A DNA stretch of 64,000 nucleotides from JBLXBZ01 sp048265185 (GCA_048265185.1 JBLXBZ010000001.1:186001-250000), one strand, 5' to 3'. Shown: positions 25,636-35,852, numbered from the stretch's first letter. The notes: generated from the letters alone by a model not told the origin. A program made the numbers and translations.

Positions 25636-25686
25636 AATTTTACCTCCCTGTAACGAAAATAGTCGTGGAAACCGACTCTGCTCTTG

Positions 25687-25710
25687 ACTTTACCGGCTGG
25701 ACGGTAAAGT
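25687..25710. promoter_or_regulatory. Palindromic operator between tetR and RND pump 2
   Basis: ACTTTACCG-GCTGGA-CGGTAAAGT is a perfect 9-bp inverted repeat with a 6-bp spacer, of the size and symmetry bound by TetR dimers. A -35-like TTGACT (24 of the plus strand, 25684-25689) overlaps its left arm, so binding would block the pump promoter. It is 52 bases upstream of the tetR start and 150 upstream of the adaptor. Confidence 0.75.
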
Positions 25711-25859
25711 TACACTTAAAAGCCATATGCGTCGAAACAAGGGCGCTTGACAAGGCGGAAGTGTGTTTCCCCGTTTGCGTTTTTTCGAAATGGAAGTTGA
25801 TTTGATCAATTTCCTGCGTGGATTCGTTGGCGGTCCTAACCATGTTGGTGAGAAATCTG

Positions 25860-26987
25860 ATGATTAAACGCTTTTTAATTGCAATTGTGCTGTCCGGGCT
25901 CATTTGCGGAGGGTTGGTTTACTTCAACTTTTTCCGTGATCAGAAAATTGCGGAATTTTTCGCCAATATGCCGCGTCCCGCCGTAACGGTTTCCACGATT
26001 GAGGTTCAACCACAGGTCTGGAAGCCCGGAATTGAGGCCATTGGAACTATCGTCGCCAGTCGCGGAGTGGAAATTGGCAGCCGCGCCGGCGGCATTGTGA
26101 AGGAAATCCTTTTCGAGCCTAATGACAAGGTCGAGCAGGGGCAGTTGCTCGTTCAACTTGACGATGAGTTGGAGCAGGCGGATCTTATCGCCGCTAAAGC
26201 GAATGTTACGCGTGACCAGCAGGCGTTGGAGCGTGCGCAAACATTGTCCAAACGTGGGGTTAGCTCAACGTCGACGCTGGAGGCGGCCAGCGCCGCTCTT
26301 GACGCCTCGCGCTCTCTTTTGGAGAGGGTTGAGGCTCAAATTCGCTTGAAGCGCATCACCGCGCCTTTTTCTGGCACGATCGGTTTGCGCCGGGTTGATA
26401 TTGGCGAATATCTGAACGTGGGTAGCGTCGTTGCGACCTTGCAAGACCTCTCGACGATGAAGGTCGATTTTTCAGTTCCCGAACAGCAAATACGCGACGT
26501 TGATCTTGGGCAAAAGGTTCTCGTGGGGTTGAGCTCGGATGAGTTGAAATATTCCGGTAAAATCAGCGGGATAGAGCCGAAAATTGATCCGGGTTCACGT
26601 TTGGTCTCTATGCAGGCGGAAGTGGCCAACGCCGATCACATGCTTCGTCCGGGGCAATTCGCGATCGTTCGCATCGAGTTGCCGAGTGAGAAAAATGTGA
26701 TCGCCTTGCCGCAAACGGCCGTCGTTCCTTCGCTTTATGGCGCTTATGTTTACGCCGTGCGGGAAGATGAGGCGGCTGAAGGGGATGAGCCCAAACTTGT
26801 GGCGCGTCAGGTGTTTGTGACGCCTGGGCGCCGCTATGAGGGCGGAATTGAAATCATTGACGGCTTGAAGGCTGGAGACGTGGTCGTTACGGCCGGTCAG
26901 AACAAGCTCTCCAGCGGCGCGGCCGTTGCAGTGGACAATTCGGTTACTCCAGGGACAACCCCCAAAGCGCCGGGAGCTGACTCGTGA
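25860..26987 (+). CDS. RND periplasmic adaptor 2
   Basis: A 375-residue membrane fusion protein. It has an N-terminal membrane anchor (FLIAIVLSGLICGGLVYF), the first lipoyl strand (GIEAIGTIVASRGVEIGSRA), a helical hairpin of about 60 residues, the second lipoyl half (ITAPFSGTIGLRRVDIGEYL), and barrel plus membrane-proximal domains (TAVVPSLYGAYVYAV). ATG 25860 has GGTGAG seven bases upstream; the frame itself opens at GTG 25818. The stop overlaps the RND permease start by four bases. It is controlled, by inference, by the adjacent TetR. Confidence 0.92.
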   Translation: MIKRFLIAIVLSGLICGGLVYFNFFRDQKIAEFFANMPRPAVTVSTIEVQPQVWKPGIEAIGTIVASRGVEIGSRAGGIVKEILFEPNDKVEQGQLLVQLDDELEQADLIAAKANVTRDQQALERAQTLSKRGVSSTSTLEAASAALDASRSLLERVEAQIRLKRITAPFSGTIGLRRVDIGEYLNVGSVVATLQDLSTMKVDFSVPEQQIRDVDLGQKVLVGLSSDELKYSGKISGIEPKIDPGSRLVSMQAEVANADHMLRPGQFAIVRIELPSEKNVIALPQTAVVPSLYGAYVYAVREDEAAEGDEPKLVARQVFVTPGRRYEGGIEIIDGLKAGDVVVTAGQNKLSSGAAVAVDNSVTPGTTPKAPGADS

Positions 26988-29900
26988 ATTTTTCGGAAAT
27001 CTTTATTCGTCGCCCGGTGCTCTCCACCGTCGTGAGTTTGCTGATCCTCTTGTTGGGCGCTCAGGGCGTCCTCAACATGCAAATTCGTCAATATCCCAAG
27101 GTTGACGAGACGGTGATCACCGTCTCCACAATCTACCCTGGGGCTGGCGCGGAGTTGATGCAAGGGTTTATCACGACGCCGATAGCCAAGGCCGTCGCCA
27201 CGGCGGAAGGAGTGGACTATGTCAGCTCCAGCAGTTCCCTGGGGTCTTCAGTCATCACCGTGCATATGCGGTTGAACACGGACCCGGACAAGGCGATGAC
27301 CGAGGTTATCGCCAAGGTTCAGCAGGTTCGCAGCCAATTGCCGAGTGATGCGGAAGACCCGGTGATTCAGAAAGGCACGGGGCAAACTTTCGCTATTATG
27401 TATCTATCGGTTTTGTCCGATCGCATGTCGCCGCAAGAAATGACCGAGTTCATCACCCGCGTGATTCAACCGCAGTTGTCAACGGTTGAAGGCGTCGCCG
27501 ACGCGCAGGTTTTGGGCGGGCAGACCTTCGCTATGCGAATTTGGCTTGACCCGATCCGTATGGCCTCTCGCGGGGTGACGGCGACTGAAATTCAAGCCGC
27601 CGTCCAGAACGCGAATTTTCTATCCGCGCCAGGAAAAACCCGGAACGAATACGTTGCTTACGCGATTGAAACCCGGACGACCCTTCAGTCTCCTGAAGGC
27701 TTTGGCGCATTGCCGGTGCGAACCAACGGCGATGAAGTTGTCCGGCTTCGTGACGTGGCCCGTATCGAACTTGGCAGTAAGAATGACGACGTCAGAGTGT
27801 CCTTCAACGGTCAGCAAGGCGTGTTTATCGGCATTCTGCCAACCCCATCGGCCAATCCTCTAACGACGGCGCAGGCCGTGCGTGACGCCTTGCCGCGCCT
27901 TGAGGCGAATTTGCCGGAAGGCATGAAGATTCAAGTCGTTTACGACTCGACTAAGTTCATTAGCGCTTCGATTGAAGAAGTGTTCAAGACAATCGGCGAA
28001 GCGGTTCTCATCGTGATCGCGGTGATTTTGTTGTTCCTCGGCTCCTTCCGAGCGGTGCTGGTGCCTATCGTCACCATTCCCTTGTCGCTGGTGGGCGTGT
28101 GCTTCTTTTTATGGGGACTGGATTATTCGCTTAACACTTTGACCCTTCTGGCCATGGTTCTCGCTATTGGTCTTGTGGTGGATGACGCCATCGTCGTGGT
28201 GGAGAATATTCACAGACATTTGGAAGATGGCATGAAGCCCATGCCGGCGGCGATCACCGGCATGAGAGAGATTTTTGGACCCGTTGTGGCGATGACGGTC
28301 ACGCTTGCCGCAGTCTATGCGCCGATTGGTTTCGCCACCGGCTTGACCGGCTCACTTTTCCGCGAGTTCGCCTTCACGCTCGCCGGCGCGGTGATAATCT
28401 CCGGTTTCGTCGCGGTGACATTGTCGCCGATGATGTCGGCCCGGCTTCTTAGCGCTCATGGCGGACGTTTTCAGTCTTTCGTCGACAAGACCTTCACCGG
28501 GCTTGGCAATTGGTATGCGCGCCGTCTGTCCTCGTCGCTGGATTATAAGCCGGTGACCATGTTGATTGTCCTGGCGCTTTTGGCTACGTCCGGCTTTCTT
28601 TTCATGAACACGAAAAGCGAGCTTGCGCCGGAAGAGGATCAGGGGGCCTTGTTCGCCATGGTGACCGGTCCGCAATACGCGACGTCCGATTACACCAAAC
28701 TCTATACCGATCAATTTTATCCAATGACGGATGACGTTGAAGGGGTTGACGCACGGTTTCAGGTTGTTGGTTTTGACGGCACGAACACCGCTTTTGCGAT
28801 CTGGGCTCTGAAGCCGTGGAGCGAGCGAAGCAAAGAGCAGAGTCAAGCGGCCATACAGCAGAAAATTCAAAGCCGCATTTCACAATCGGCAGGCGTTCAG
28901 GCGTTTGTTTTCTCGCCTCCGTCTTTGCCGGGCGCGGGGGGAGGATTGCCCATTCAGTTCGTGCTTCAGTCGACAGGACCGGCCGAGCAGGTGTTTGAAG
29001 TCGCCGAAGAGGTGAAAAACAAGGCGATTCAATCCGGGAAATTTATCGTTGTGCAGAACTCTCTGTCCTATGAGAATCCGCGCGTTTCGATTGTTATCGA
29101 TCGTGATAGGGCGGCGGCTCTGGGAGTTCCTATTTCAACGATAGGTCAAACCTTGAACGTGCTGGTGGGCGACGCTTCCGTCTCCAAATTTGACCGAGAT
29201 AGCCGCGCTTATGATATTATTCCTCAGGTGGATCGGGACTTCCGGATCAATCCTGAGCGACTTGGTTATTTTTACGTTCGTTCTGCTACGGGGGAAATGG
29301 TTCCTTTGTCGTCAGTGGTCAAGATTCAGTCGGGAGCCACGGCGGCGGCTATTGAGCAATTCGATCAGCTTAATTCGGCGACGATTTCCGCTCTTCCATT
29401 GCCCACCGTCACTTCCGGAGAAGGGCTGGAAACTCTGCAAAATATCGCTCGCGCGGAAATGCCTGAAGGTTTCTTCGAAGATTACGCAGGGCAATCTCGC
29501 CTGGAGGTGCAGCAGGGGAATACCATTCTGATCGCATTCGCTCTGGCGGTGGTGGTGATCTATCTCGTTCTTGCGGCGCAGTTTGAAAGCTTCCGCGATC
29601 CGTTGATCATCATGATGTCCGTGCCTTTGTCGATTTTCGGAGCCATTGTTCCGCTTAACCTCGGCCTTGGCACCTTGAACATCTATACGCAAGTGGGCTT
29701 GATCACCTTGGTGGGCCTGATCACCAAACATGGCATCTTGATGGTGGAGTTCGCCAACGCCCAACGTGAAGAACATGGCATGTCCAAGCGGGAGGCCATT
29801 GTGGAGGCGGCGAAAGAGCGCTTGCGCCCGATTTTGATGACCACGGCGGCTATGGTTCTAGGCGTTTCGCCGCTGATCGTCGCGGAAGGCGCAGGCGCGG

Positions 29901-30088
29901 CGGCGCGTTACTCCATTGGCCTTGTCATCTGCTCCGGCATGTCGGTGGGCACGCTGTTTACGCTCTTCGTGGTGCCAATGTTCTATATGTATATTGGTCA
30001 CCCAGATAAGCCCGTCTCGGCTGAAGACGGCGCTGCGCGCGCTGAAGAAGAAGGGGCTGGGCGAGAAGTCAAGCCGTTAAGCGTCTGA
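26984..30088 (+). CDS. RND efflux permease 2 (HAE1 type)
   Basis: A 1034-residue drug-proton antiporter of the AcrB/MexB class. It starts MNFSEIFIRRPVLSTVVSLL (family-typical first helix) and has the proton-relay pair in LAIGLVVDDAIVVVENIHRH, then GALFAMVTGPQ in the porter region and VGLITLVGLITKHGILMVEF in the second half. Length and twelve-helix plan are normal. The GTG start overlaps the adaptor stop (translational coupling). No outer-membrane channel gene follows. Drugs, dyes or organic acids are possible substrates, but sequence alone does not say. Confidence 0.95.
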   Translation: MNFSEIFIRRPVLSTVVSLLILLLGAQGVLNMQIRQYPKVDETVITVSTIYPGAGAELMQGFITTPIAKAVATAEGVDYVSSSSSLGSSVITVHMRLNTDPDKAMTEVIAKVQQVRSQLPSDAEDPVIQKGTGQTFAIMYLSVLSDRMSPQEMTEFITRVIQPQLSTVEGVADAQVLGGQTFAMRIWLDPIRMASRGVTATEIQAAVQNANFLSAPGKTRNEYVAYAIETRTTLQSPEGFGALPVRTNGDEVVRLRDVARIELGSKNDDVRVSFNGQQGVFIGILPTPSANPLTTAQAVRDALPRLEANLPEGMKIQVVYDSTKFISASIEEVFKTIGEAVLIVIAVILLFLGSFRAVLVPIVTIPLSLVGVCFFLWGLDYSLNTLTLLAMVLAIGLVVDDAIVVVENIHRHLEDGMKPMPAAITGMREIFGPVVAMTVTLAAVYAPIGFATGLTGSLFREFAFTLAGAVIISGFVAVTLSPMMSARLLSAHGGRFQSFVDKTFTGLGNWYARRLSSSLDYKPVTMLIVLALLATSGFLFMNTKSELAPEEDQGALFAMVTGPQYATSDYTKLYTDQFYPMTDDVEGVDARFQVVGFDGTNTAFAIWALKPWSERSKEQSQAAIQQKIQSRISQSAGVQAFVFSPPSLPGAGGGLPIQFVLQSTGPAEQVFEVAEEVKNKAIQSGKFIVVQNSLSYENPRVSIVIDRDRAAALGVPISTIGQTLNVLVGDASVSKFDRDSRAYDIIPQVDRDFRINPERLGYFYVRSATGEMVPLSSVVKIQSGATAAAIEQFDQLNSATISALPLPTVTSGEGLETLQNIARAEMPEGFFEDYAGQSRLEVQQGNTILIAFALAVVVIYLVLAAQFESFRDPLIIMMSVPLSIFGAIVPLNLGLGTLNIYTQVGLITLVGLITKHGILMVEFANAQREEHGMSKREAIVEAAKERLRPILMTTAAMVLGVSPLIVAEGAGAAARYSIGLVICSGMSVGTLFTLFVVPMFYMYIGHPDKPVSAEDGAARAEEEGAGREVKPLSV

Positions 30089-30157
30089 CCTACTTTTGTA
30101 TGGAGAGGGTCATGCGCGTTAAAAGACGCGCAGGAGCGCCTGCCGCAAAGTGAATGT

Positions 30158-30185
30158 AAAACCCCGCCGGTTTTGGCGGGGTTTT
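30158..30185 (+). terminator. Terminator after RND pump 2
   Basis: AAAACCCCGCC, a six-base loop, GGCGGGGTTTT, then CTTTTG: a strong 11-bp intrinsic terminator 70 bases after the permease stop. Confidence 0.92.
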
Positions 30186-30252
30186 CTTTTGCGCGGTGAA
30201 GGTCTTTGGGGTTTGAGTTTTCACTTTGGCGCTTATGTAAGCGGTTAAACAC

Positions 30253-30280
30253 AAAACCCCCAGCTTTCGCCGGGGGTTTT
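30253..30280 (-). terminator. Terminator after gltA
   Basis: Read on the minus strand, AAAACCCCC and GGGGGTTTT flank a ten-base loop and the T4 end is followed by GTGTTT. It lies 57 bases beyond the gltA stop. Together with the hairpin at 30158 it insulates the converging pump and citrate synthase genes. Confidence 0.9.
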
Positions 30281-30336
30281 GGAGTTCGTTTCTTTGGTCG
30301 ATATCGCCTGAATATGCTTTCGAGGCTGATCGAGCC

Positions 30337-31629
30337 TTAACGGCGTTGAGAAATTGGCGTGTAGTCTCGTTTCGCGGCGCCTGTGTAAAGCTGGCGAGGT
30401 CGGCCAATTTTCTGCGAGGGGTCTTCGACCATTTCTTTCCACTGGGCGATCCAGCCCACCGTACGCGCCAGAGCGAAAAGCACTGTGAACATGGTGGTCG
30501 GGAACCCAAGCGCCCGCAGCGTGATGCCCGAATAGAAATCGATATTCGGATAGAGTTTTTTCTCGATGAAATACTCGTCGCTAAGCGCGATTCTCTCCAG
30601 CTCCATGGCGACGTCCAAAAGCGGATCGTCTCGAATGCCAAGCTCGGCCAGAACTTCATGCGTGGTTTTTTGCATGATGCGCGCGCGCGGGTCGTAGTTT
30701 TTGTAAACCCGGTGACCAAAGCCCATGAGGCGGAAGGGATCGTTTTTGTCTTTCGCCCGCGCCACAAATTCAGGAATACGATCAACGCTGCCAATTTCCT
30801 GCAGCATGTTCAAGGCCGCTTCATTGGCTCCGCCATGCGCGGGGCCCCACAGGCAGGCGATGCCGGCGGCGATGCAGGCGAATGGGTTCGCACCGGAAGA
30901 GCCGGCCAAACGCACCGTGGATGTGGAGGCGTTTTGCTCGTGGTCCGCGTGGAGAATGAAAATTCGGTCCATCGCGCGGGCGAGAACCGGATTGACCTTA
31001 TATTCTTCGCAAGGAACGGCGAAACACATCTGGAGGAAGTTGGAGGCGTAATCCAGATCATTGCGCGGATATACGAAAGGCTGTCCAACGTGATATTTAT
31101 ACGCCATAGCGGCGATTGTCGGCATTTTCGCGATCATGCGCAGCGACGCCACCATGCGCTGGTGCGGATCGGAAATGTCAGTGGAGTCATGGTAGAAAGC
31201 GGCGAGCGCGCCGACAGTGCCCACCATGATCGCCATCGGATGCGCGTCCCGGCGGAAGCCTGAGAAGAAACGCGTCATCTGCTCATGAATCATCGTGTGG
31301 TAGGTGACGCGGTCGACGAAATCGTCCTTTTGCGTCTTGGTCGGCAACTCGCCGTAAAGCAGCAAATAACAGCTTTCCAGAAAGTCACCGTGTTCGGCCA
31401 GTTGATCGATTGGATATCCGCGATAAAGGAGCGTGCCTTCGTCGCCGTCAATATAGGTGATTTGGGATTCGCACGAGGCGGTGGAAGTGAAGCCGGGATC
31501 GTAGGTGAACATCCCGGTGTTCTTATACAGTGTTGCGATATCCAACACGTCAGGACCGACTGACCCTTTGTGAACATTAATGTCCCACGATTCCGAGCCA
31601 ATTGATATTTTCGCAGTTTTTTCGCTCAT
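30337..31629 (-). CDS. gltA: Citrate synthase
   Basis: Condenses oxaloacetate and acetyl-CoA at the entry of the TCA cycle. The 430-residue hexameric type II enzyme has FTYDPGFTSTASCESQITYI and LLYRGYPIDQLAEHGDFLES. Catalytic histidines are in FILHADHEQNASTSTVR and WGPAHGGANEAAL, and MGFGHRVYKNYDPRARIM holds the arginine/histidine loop; the catalytic aspartate lies in FYSGITLRALGFP. The start is ATG 31629 behind a G5 tract. It follows gltX on the same strand after 227 bases, a common alphaproteobacterial pairing. Confidence 0.98.
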   Translation of the reverse strand: MSEKTAKISIGSESWDINVHKGSVGPDVLDIATLYKNTGMFTYDPGFTSTASCESQITYIDGDEGTLLYRGYPIDQLAEHGDFLESCYLLLYGELPTKTQKDDFVDRVTYHTMIHEQMTRFFSGFRRDAHPMAIMVGTVGALAAFYHDSTDISDPHQRMVASLRMIAKMPTIAAMAYKYHVGQPFVYPRNDLDYASNFLQMCFAVPCEEYKVNPVLARAMDRIFILHADHEQNASTSTVRLAGSSGANPFACIAAGIACLWGPAHGGANEAALNMLQEIGSVDRIPEFVARAKDKNDPFRLMGFGHRVYKNYDPRARIMQKTTHEVLAELGIRDDPLLDVAMELERIALSDEYFIEKKLYPNIDFYSGITLRALGFPTTMFTVLFALARTVGWIAQWKEMVEDPSQKIGRPRQLYTGAAKRDYTPISQRR

Positions 31630-31856
31630 TCAGGCAACCCCCAGTTCGAGAAACGAGCCAAGTCTTCCGGCGAAACGCTATTGCTTCAGACGCCGAAAGT
31701 CCAAGGCGGGAGGAACGATCACGGATTGGGTAACCCATTTATATTTCTCTCGCAAGCGCGAGGCGGGCGGGCCTGTGTCGCTCAGTCAGCTTCCCGCAAC
31801 TTTGGGAGCGTTGCGCAAACGCCAACTGAGCAATCCGGATCGTTTCAGGACGATTA

Positions 31857-33287
31857 TCAGTCTGTTTTAGCTTGATCTGAGATCCGAGCAAGTGATTCAT
31901 TTCGCCCAAGGGCGATGAGGACGTCAAAAATTCCGGGAGAGGTGCCTCTTCCGGTCAAAGCGGCGCGTAAAGGCTGGGCGACTTTTCCGAGCTTGAGTTG
32001 TTTCTCTTCAGCAAAATCACGCACGATTTGTTCACAAGCCTCGGCGCTCCATTCGCTCGCGGACTCCATTGCGGGCAGCAACCCAGCGAGAATCATACGG
32101 GCGTTTTCGTCAAGTATCTTTGTAGCTTTTTCATCAAGATCAAGCGGGCGTTGGACCCAAAGATAGCGAGCGCTTTCAGCCAGTTCGATCAACGTCTTCG
32201 CGCGTTCTTTCAAGCCGGGAAGGGCGGCCATGAAGGTTGCCGCGTTTTCAGGCGCCTTCAGCCAGTCGAGGATTTCCTCGCCGCCAGAGTGGTGGGGCAG
32301 GAAGGTGAGAAAATTTTGATAAATCTCTGCATCCGCCGTTGAGCGCATGTAGTGGCCATTCAGGTTTTCCAGCTTCTGGAAGTCGAAGCGAGAGGGCGAG
32401 CGCCCGATGGCGTCCATGTCGAACCATTCGATCATCTGGTCGGTGGAGAAAATTTCTTCATCCCCATGACTCCAGCCAAGACGGGCGAGATAGTTGCGCA
32501 TGGCTGCTGGCAGATATCCCATGGCGCGGTAAGCTTCGGCGCCGAGAGCGCCATGGCGTTTGGAAAGTTTCGCGCCGTCTGGCCCGTGAATGAGGGGAAT
32601 ATGCGCCATCACCGGCACGTCCCATCCAAAAGCGTTATATATCAGACTCTGCCGGGCGGCGTTGGTGAAGTGATCGTCGCCGCGAATAATATGAGTGACG
32701 CCCATGTCGTGATCGTCGACGACAACCGCCAGCATATAGGTGGGCGTGCCATCGGAGCGCAATAGAACCAGATCGTCCAGGTCTTTATTTTGAAAGGTAA
32801 TGCGTCCTTGCACCTGATCGTCCACGACGGTCTCGCCCGAAAGCGGCGCTTTCAGGCGCACGGCTGGCGCGACGCCTTCAGGGGCTTCGTCAGGGTCGCG
32901 GTCGCGCCAGCGCCCGTCATAGCGCGGCGGGCGTTTTTCCGCCTTGGCCTTTTCGCGCATTTCGCTTAACTCTTCCGGCGTGGCGTAGCAGTAATAAGCC
33001 TTGCCCTCCGTGATCAGCTTTTCAGCCATGGCCTTGTGATGCGTGGCGCGCGAAAACTGTGACACGGGCTCTCCGTCCCAGTCCAGCCCCAGCCAGCTCA
33101 AGCCGTCAAGAAGCGCCTCCACCGCGCTGTCAGTTGAGCGCTCACGGTCGGTGTCTTCGATGCGTAGCAGCATTTTTCCGCCATGCCCCTTGGCGTAGAG
33201 CCAGTTGAATAGAGCGGTTCGAGCGCCGCCAATATGCAGATAACCGGTTGGTGAGGGAGCAAAGCGGGTAATCACAGGGTTGGTCAT
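31857..33287 (-). CDS. gltX: Glutamyl-tRNA synthetase
   Basis: Class I synthetase charging tRNA-Glu (and possibly tRNA-Gln, if the cell uses the GatCAB route). About 476 residues from ATG 33287 (MTNPVITRFAPSPTGYLHIG). The HIGH motif is in LHIGGARTALFNWLY, a RIEDTDRERST segment follows, and the KMSKS equivalent is KLSKRHG. The upstream frame (to 33356) adds 23 residues with no homology-like character and no ribosome site. It is divergent from comEC. Confidence 0.96.
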   Translation of the reverse strand: MTNPVITRFAPSPTGYLHIGGARTALFNWLYAKGHGGKMLLRIEDTDRERSTDSAVEALLDGLSWLGLDWDGEPVSQFSRATHHKAMAEKLITEGKAYYCYATPEELSEMREKAKAEKRPPRYDGRWRDRDPDEAPEGVAPAVRLKAPLSGETVVDDQVQGRITFQNKDLDDLVLLRSDGTPTYMLAVVVDDHDMGVTHIIRGDDHFTNAARQSLIYNAFGWDVPVMAHIPLIHGPDGAKLSKRHGALGAEAYRAMGYLPAAMRNYLARLGWSHGDEEIFSTDQMIEWFDMDAIGRSPSRFDFQKLENLNGHYMRSTADAEIYQNFLTFLPHHSGGEEILDWLKAPENAATFMAALPGLKERAKTLIELAESARYLWVQRPLDLDEKATKILDENARMILAGLLPAMESASEWSAEACEQIVRDFAEEKQLKLGKVAQPLRAALTGRGTSPGIFDVLIALGRNESLARISDQAKTD

Positions 33288-33363
33288 TGAAAGATCGGTC
33301 CTGAATGAAGTTTGAGCGCTGAACTGCAAGGGCATAGGCGCCAGAGTATCGCTCATGTAGCAT

Positions 33364-35832
33364 ATGCATGTGAACCACCCAAGATGGGGGAGTGGTTTGA
33401 AGCTGAATGCGCTGGAAAAAACGCGAAAAAAAGTGAGAGGCGGTCGTTTCGGCGATACTGCGCTAACAGATTTTGTCGGCGTTTTCAGCGCTAGAAGAAA
33501 ATTAGACGAAGTTTATGACGCCGAAGGGAGGGTTGAGGGCGGTTTTTTTCATCGACTTTGCGCCGCCTTTGACGATGGACTGGATGACGGACTGGGATTG
33601 ATCTGGGCCGTCTGCTGTTTCGCTCTCGGGGTCTGGATATATTTTTCGCTCCCTGCCGAGCCAGTTTGGTGGATGTTGCTTTTCGCCGCTTTCGTTGCTG
33701 GAGGGTTTTCGGTTCGAGGCTATGCGACGGGAAGCGCTTTTCTGGGAATGGCCGCCGTGGCTTGCGTTTTTGCCGGAAGCGCGGCGGGAGCTCTCCGCTC
33801 CGCCATTGTTGCGGCGCCGACGCTGAACTCTGAGGGTAGTTATTATGTCACCGGTTTTGTCGAAAGGACTGATCGCCGGGACAATGGTTATAATCTTACC
33901 TTGCTGACGCGCTCTATCGATAAGTTTTCTCCTGACGAGACGCCGCGAAAAATACGCATGCTTGTGCGCGCCAAGGACGCCGTTCCGGAGATTGCCGCTC
34001 CGGTTTCGATTCGCGCTCGTTTGTCCCCCCCGTTGAGCGCGGTTCGTCCCGGTGGATATGACTACGCCTTTCGCGCGTATTTTGACGGCGTTGGCGGTTC
34101 AGGATTCGCCTTTGGCTCGCCAAAGCCTGCGCAAGGGTTGGGCGCGCCGCCTTTGAGCTTGCGGTGGATGCGGTTGGTTGCAGACATTCGGCAAAAAATT
34201 TCTTCGCGACTTCTCGCCAGCGTCGGCGGTGGAGACGCCGGCGCTTTGGTGGTGGCTCTTTTGGTGGGCGATAGGTCCTATTTGTCTCAATGGGCCAGCG
34301 ATACTCTGCGTCAGGTCGGGCTAGCGCATATTCTCGCAATTTCCGGACTGCACATGGCGTTATTCGCGGGGTCGGTTTACTTGGCTGTGCGGGCGTTTTT
34401 CGCCTGTTTTCCCTCGTTGGCCTTGCGCTATCGCATAGATGTTTGGGCGGCTTACGCCGGCTTGCTCAGCGCCTTGTTCTATTTGGTCCTTTCCGGCAGC
34501 TCAACCGCCACCCAGCGTGCTTTCGTCATGATCTGTCTTGTGTTTATCGGGCGCATTCTGGGACGGCGCGCCTTGACGTTCAGGGGCGTGGCGATCGCGG
34601 CCTTGATCGTGTTGGTGGTTGCGCCGGAAGAGTTGATGGCGCCGGGATTTCAAATGTCCTTCGCGGCGGTCATCGCCTTGATCGCCGCTTATGAGGAACT
34701 GCGTCGACGCTCAAAGCGTCCAGATTTGGGAGAGCGTAATAAGGGGCGAGGGATTTTTCGCAAGCTATTTGTATGGATTGGCGGTCTCGCGCTGACCTCT
34801 TTGATCGCAGGCCTGGCCACAGGAGTGATCGCCGCCTATCACTTTGAGCAAGTTGCGCCGCTTGGACTCATCGCCAACGTATTGGCCATGCCGGTCGTGA
34901 CGCTTCTGATCATGCCGGCGGGGGTGTTGGCGATGGCGGCCATTCCATTTGGTTTGGAGTATTTTCCATTGCAGGCCATGCGCTTTGGACTTGAGCTTGT
35001 TTTGCAGATTTCATCTCAAGTACGCAGCTACACTCCAGGGGGAGGGATAGTCGGCGCGCAACCTCAGGGCTGGGTTATATTGACCGTCGCCGGCGGGCTT
35101 TGTCTTTGCGTTTTTCCGCGCGGGTTTCGTTTTCTGTCGCTTGCGCCCTTTGCCGCTGGAATGTTTTTTCTGATATTCGCCAGCGCCCCCGATATTCGGA
35201 TTTCAGATAATGCTCGCACGGTTGGTTTTTTTGATCATTCTGGCGAATTTCGTGTTTTTTCCAGTCGTTTGACCTATACGGCCCAAAACTGGCTTCGGGC
35301 GGAGGGGGTGGCCGAAGCCGACGCGCCCAAGCGTTTGATTAAGAAAAGCGCATTGGCTTGTGACGCTTTGGCGTGCGTGATCAAGGCCTATCCACGGGGA
35401 ACCCGGGCCCATGACGACCAATTGCGCGCCGATTATGATCTCGAAGCGGGGGGCGTTCGCCGGGAGGTCGCTGACGTGGCTGGATCCTTATCCGCCGCGG
35501 AGCCGGTTTTTATTTCGGTGGTGCGTGATCCACGCGCCTTTGAGGAGGATTGTCAGCGGGCCGACATTATCGTGAGTAATGAGATTGCGCCATATGAATG
35601 CACTACGCCGCTTACGGCTGACCGCCGCTATTTGAACGAGAGCGGTTCCTTAGCTGTGACCATTTCTGGCCTGAAGCCATCTTCCCGGACAAAGACGTTG
35701 CAAGCGCCTCATGTGCGTCTTGACGAAATTTTCTCCGGCCAGCGGGAAACGTCTATGGCTTCATTTGAGGTTCGCCCTGTCAAAAACCCTGAACGACCTT
35801 GGCATGCTTTTTCAAAATCAGAGGCGAGATGA
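33364..35832 (+). CDS. comEC: ComEC/Rec2-family DNA uptake channel protein
   Basis: A polytopic inner-membrane protein of up to 822 residues, the presumed channel that carries single-stranded DNA into the cytoplasm in natural transformation. The region from about 75 to 140 has several membrane segments, followed by a DUF4131-type soluble part (VTGFVERTDRRDNGYNLTLL). The Competence domain begins at QVGLAHILAISGLHMALFAG, the family hallmark, with FLVLSGSSTATQRAFVM-like helices after it. There is no metallo-beta-lactamase domain at the C-terminus, as is usual in Hyphomicrobiales. The first ~60 residues are basic and poorly supported, and no ribosome site precedes ATG 33364, so the true start may be downstream. 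No other competence gene is visible. Confidence 0.9.
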   Translation: MHVNHPRWGSGLKLNALEKTRKKVRGGRFGDTALTDFVGVFSARRKLDEVYDAEGRVEGGFFHRLCAAFDDGLDDGLGLIWAVCCFALGVWIYFSLPAEPVWWMLLFAAFVAGGFSVRGYATGSAFLGMAAVACVFAGSAAGALRSAIVAAPTLNSEGSYYVTGFVERTDRRDNGYNLTLLTRSIDKFSPDETPRKIRMLVRAKDAVPEIAAPVSIRARLSPPLSAVRPGGYDYAFRAYFDGVGGSGFAFGSPKPAQGLGAPPLSLRWMRLVADIRQKISSRLLASVGGGDAGALVVALLVGDRSYLSQWASDTLRQVGLAHILAISGLHMALFAGSVYLAVRAFFACFPSLALRYRIDVWAAYAGLLSALFYLVLSGSSTATQRAFVMICLVFIGRILGRRALTFRGVAIAALIVLVVAPEELMAPGFQMSFAAVIALIAAYEELRRRSKRPDLGERNKGRGIFRKLFVWIGGLALTSLIAGLATGVIAAYHFEQVAPLGLIANVLAMPVVTLLIMPAGVLAMAAIPFGLEYFPLQAMRFGLELVLQISSQVRSYTPGGGIVGAQPQGWVILTVAGGLCLCVFPRGFRFLSLAPFAAGMFFLIFASAPDIRISDNARTVGFFDHSGEFRVFSSRLTYTAQNWLRAEGVAEADAPKRLIKKSALACDALACVIKAYPRGTRAHDDQLRADYDLEAGGVRREVADVAGSLSAAEPVFISVVRDPRAFEEDCQRADIIVSNEIAPYECTTPLTADRRYLNESGSLAVTISGLKPSSRTKTLQAPHVRLDEIFSGQRETSMASFEVRPVKNPERPWHAFSKSEAR

Positions 35833-35852
35833 CCCGCCGTCAAAAGGCGTTT

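Noticed and set aside
30346..31263. 305-residue plus-strand frame opposite gltA
   Set aside because: Antisense shadow of citrate synthase with no ribosome site or domain character.
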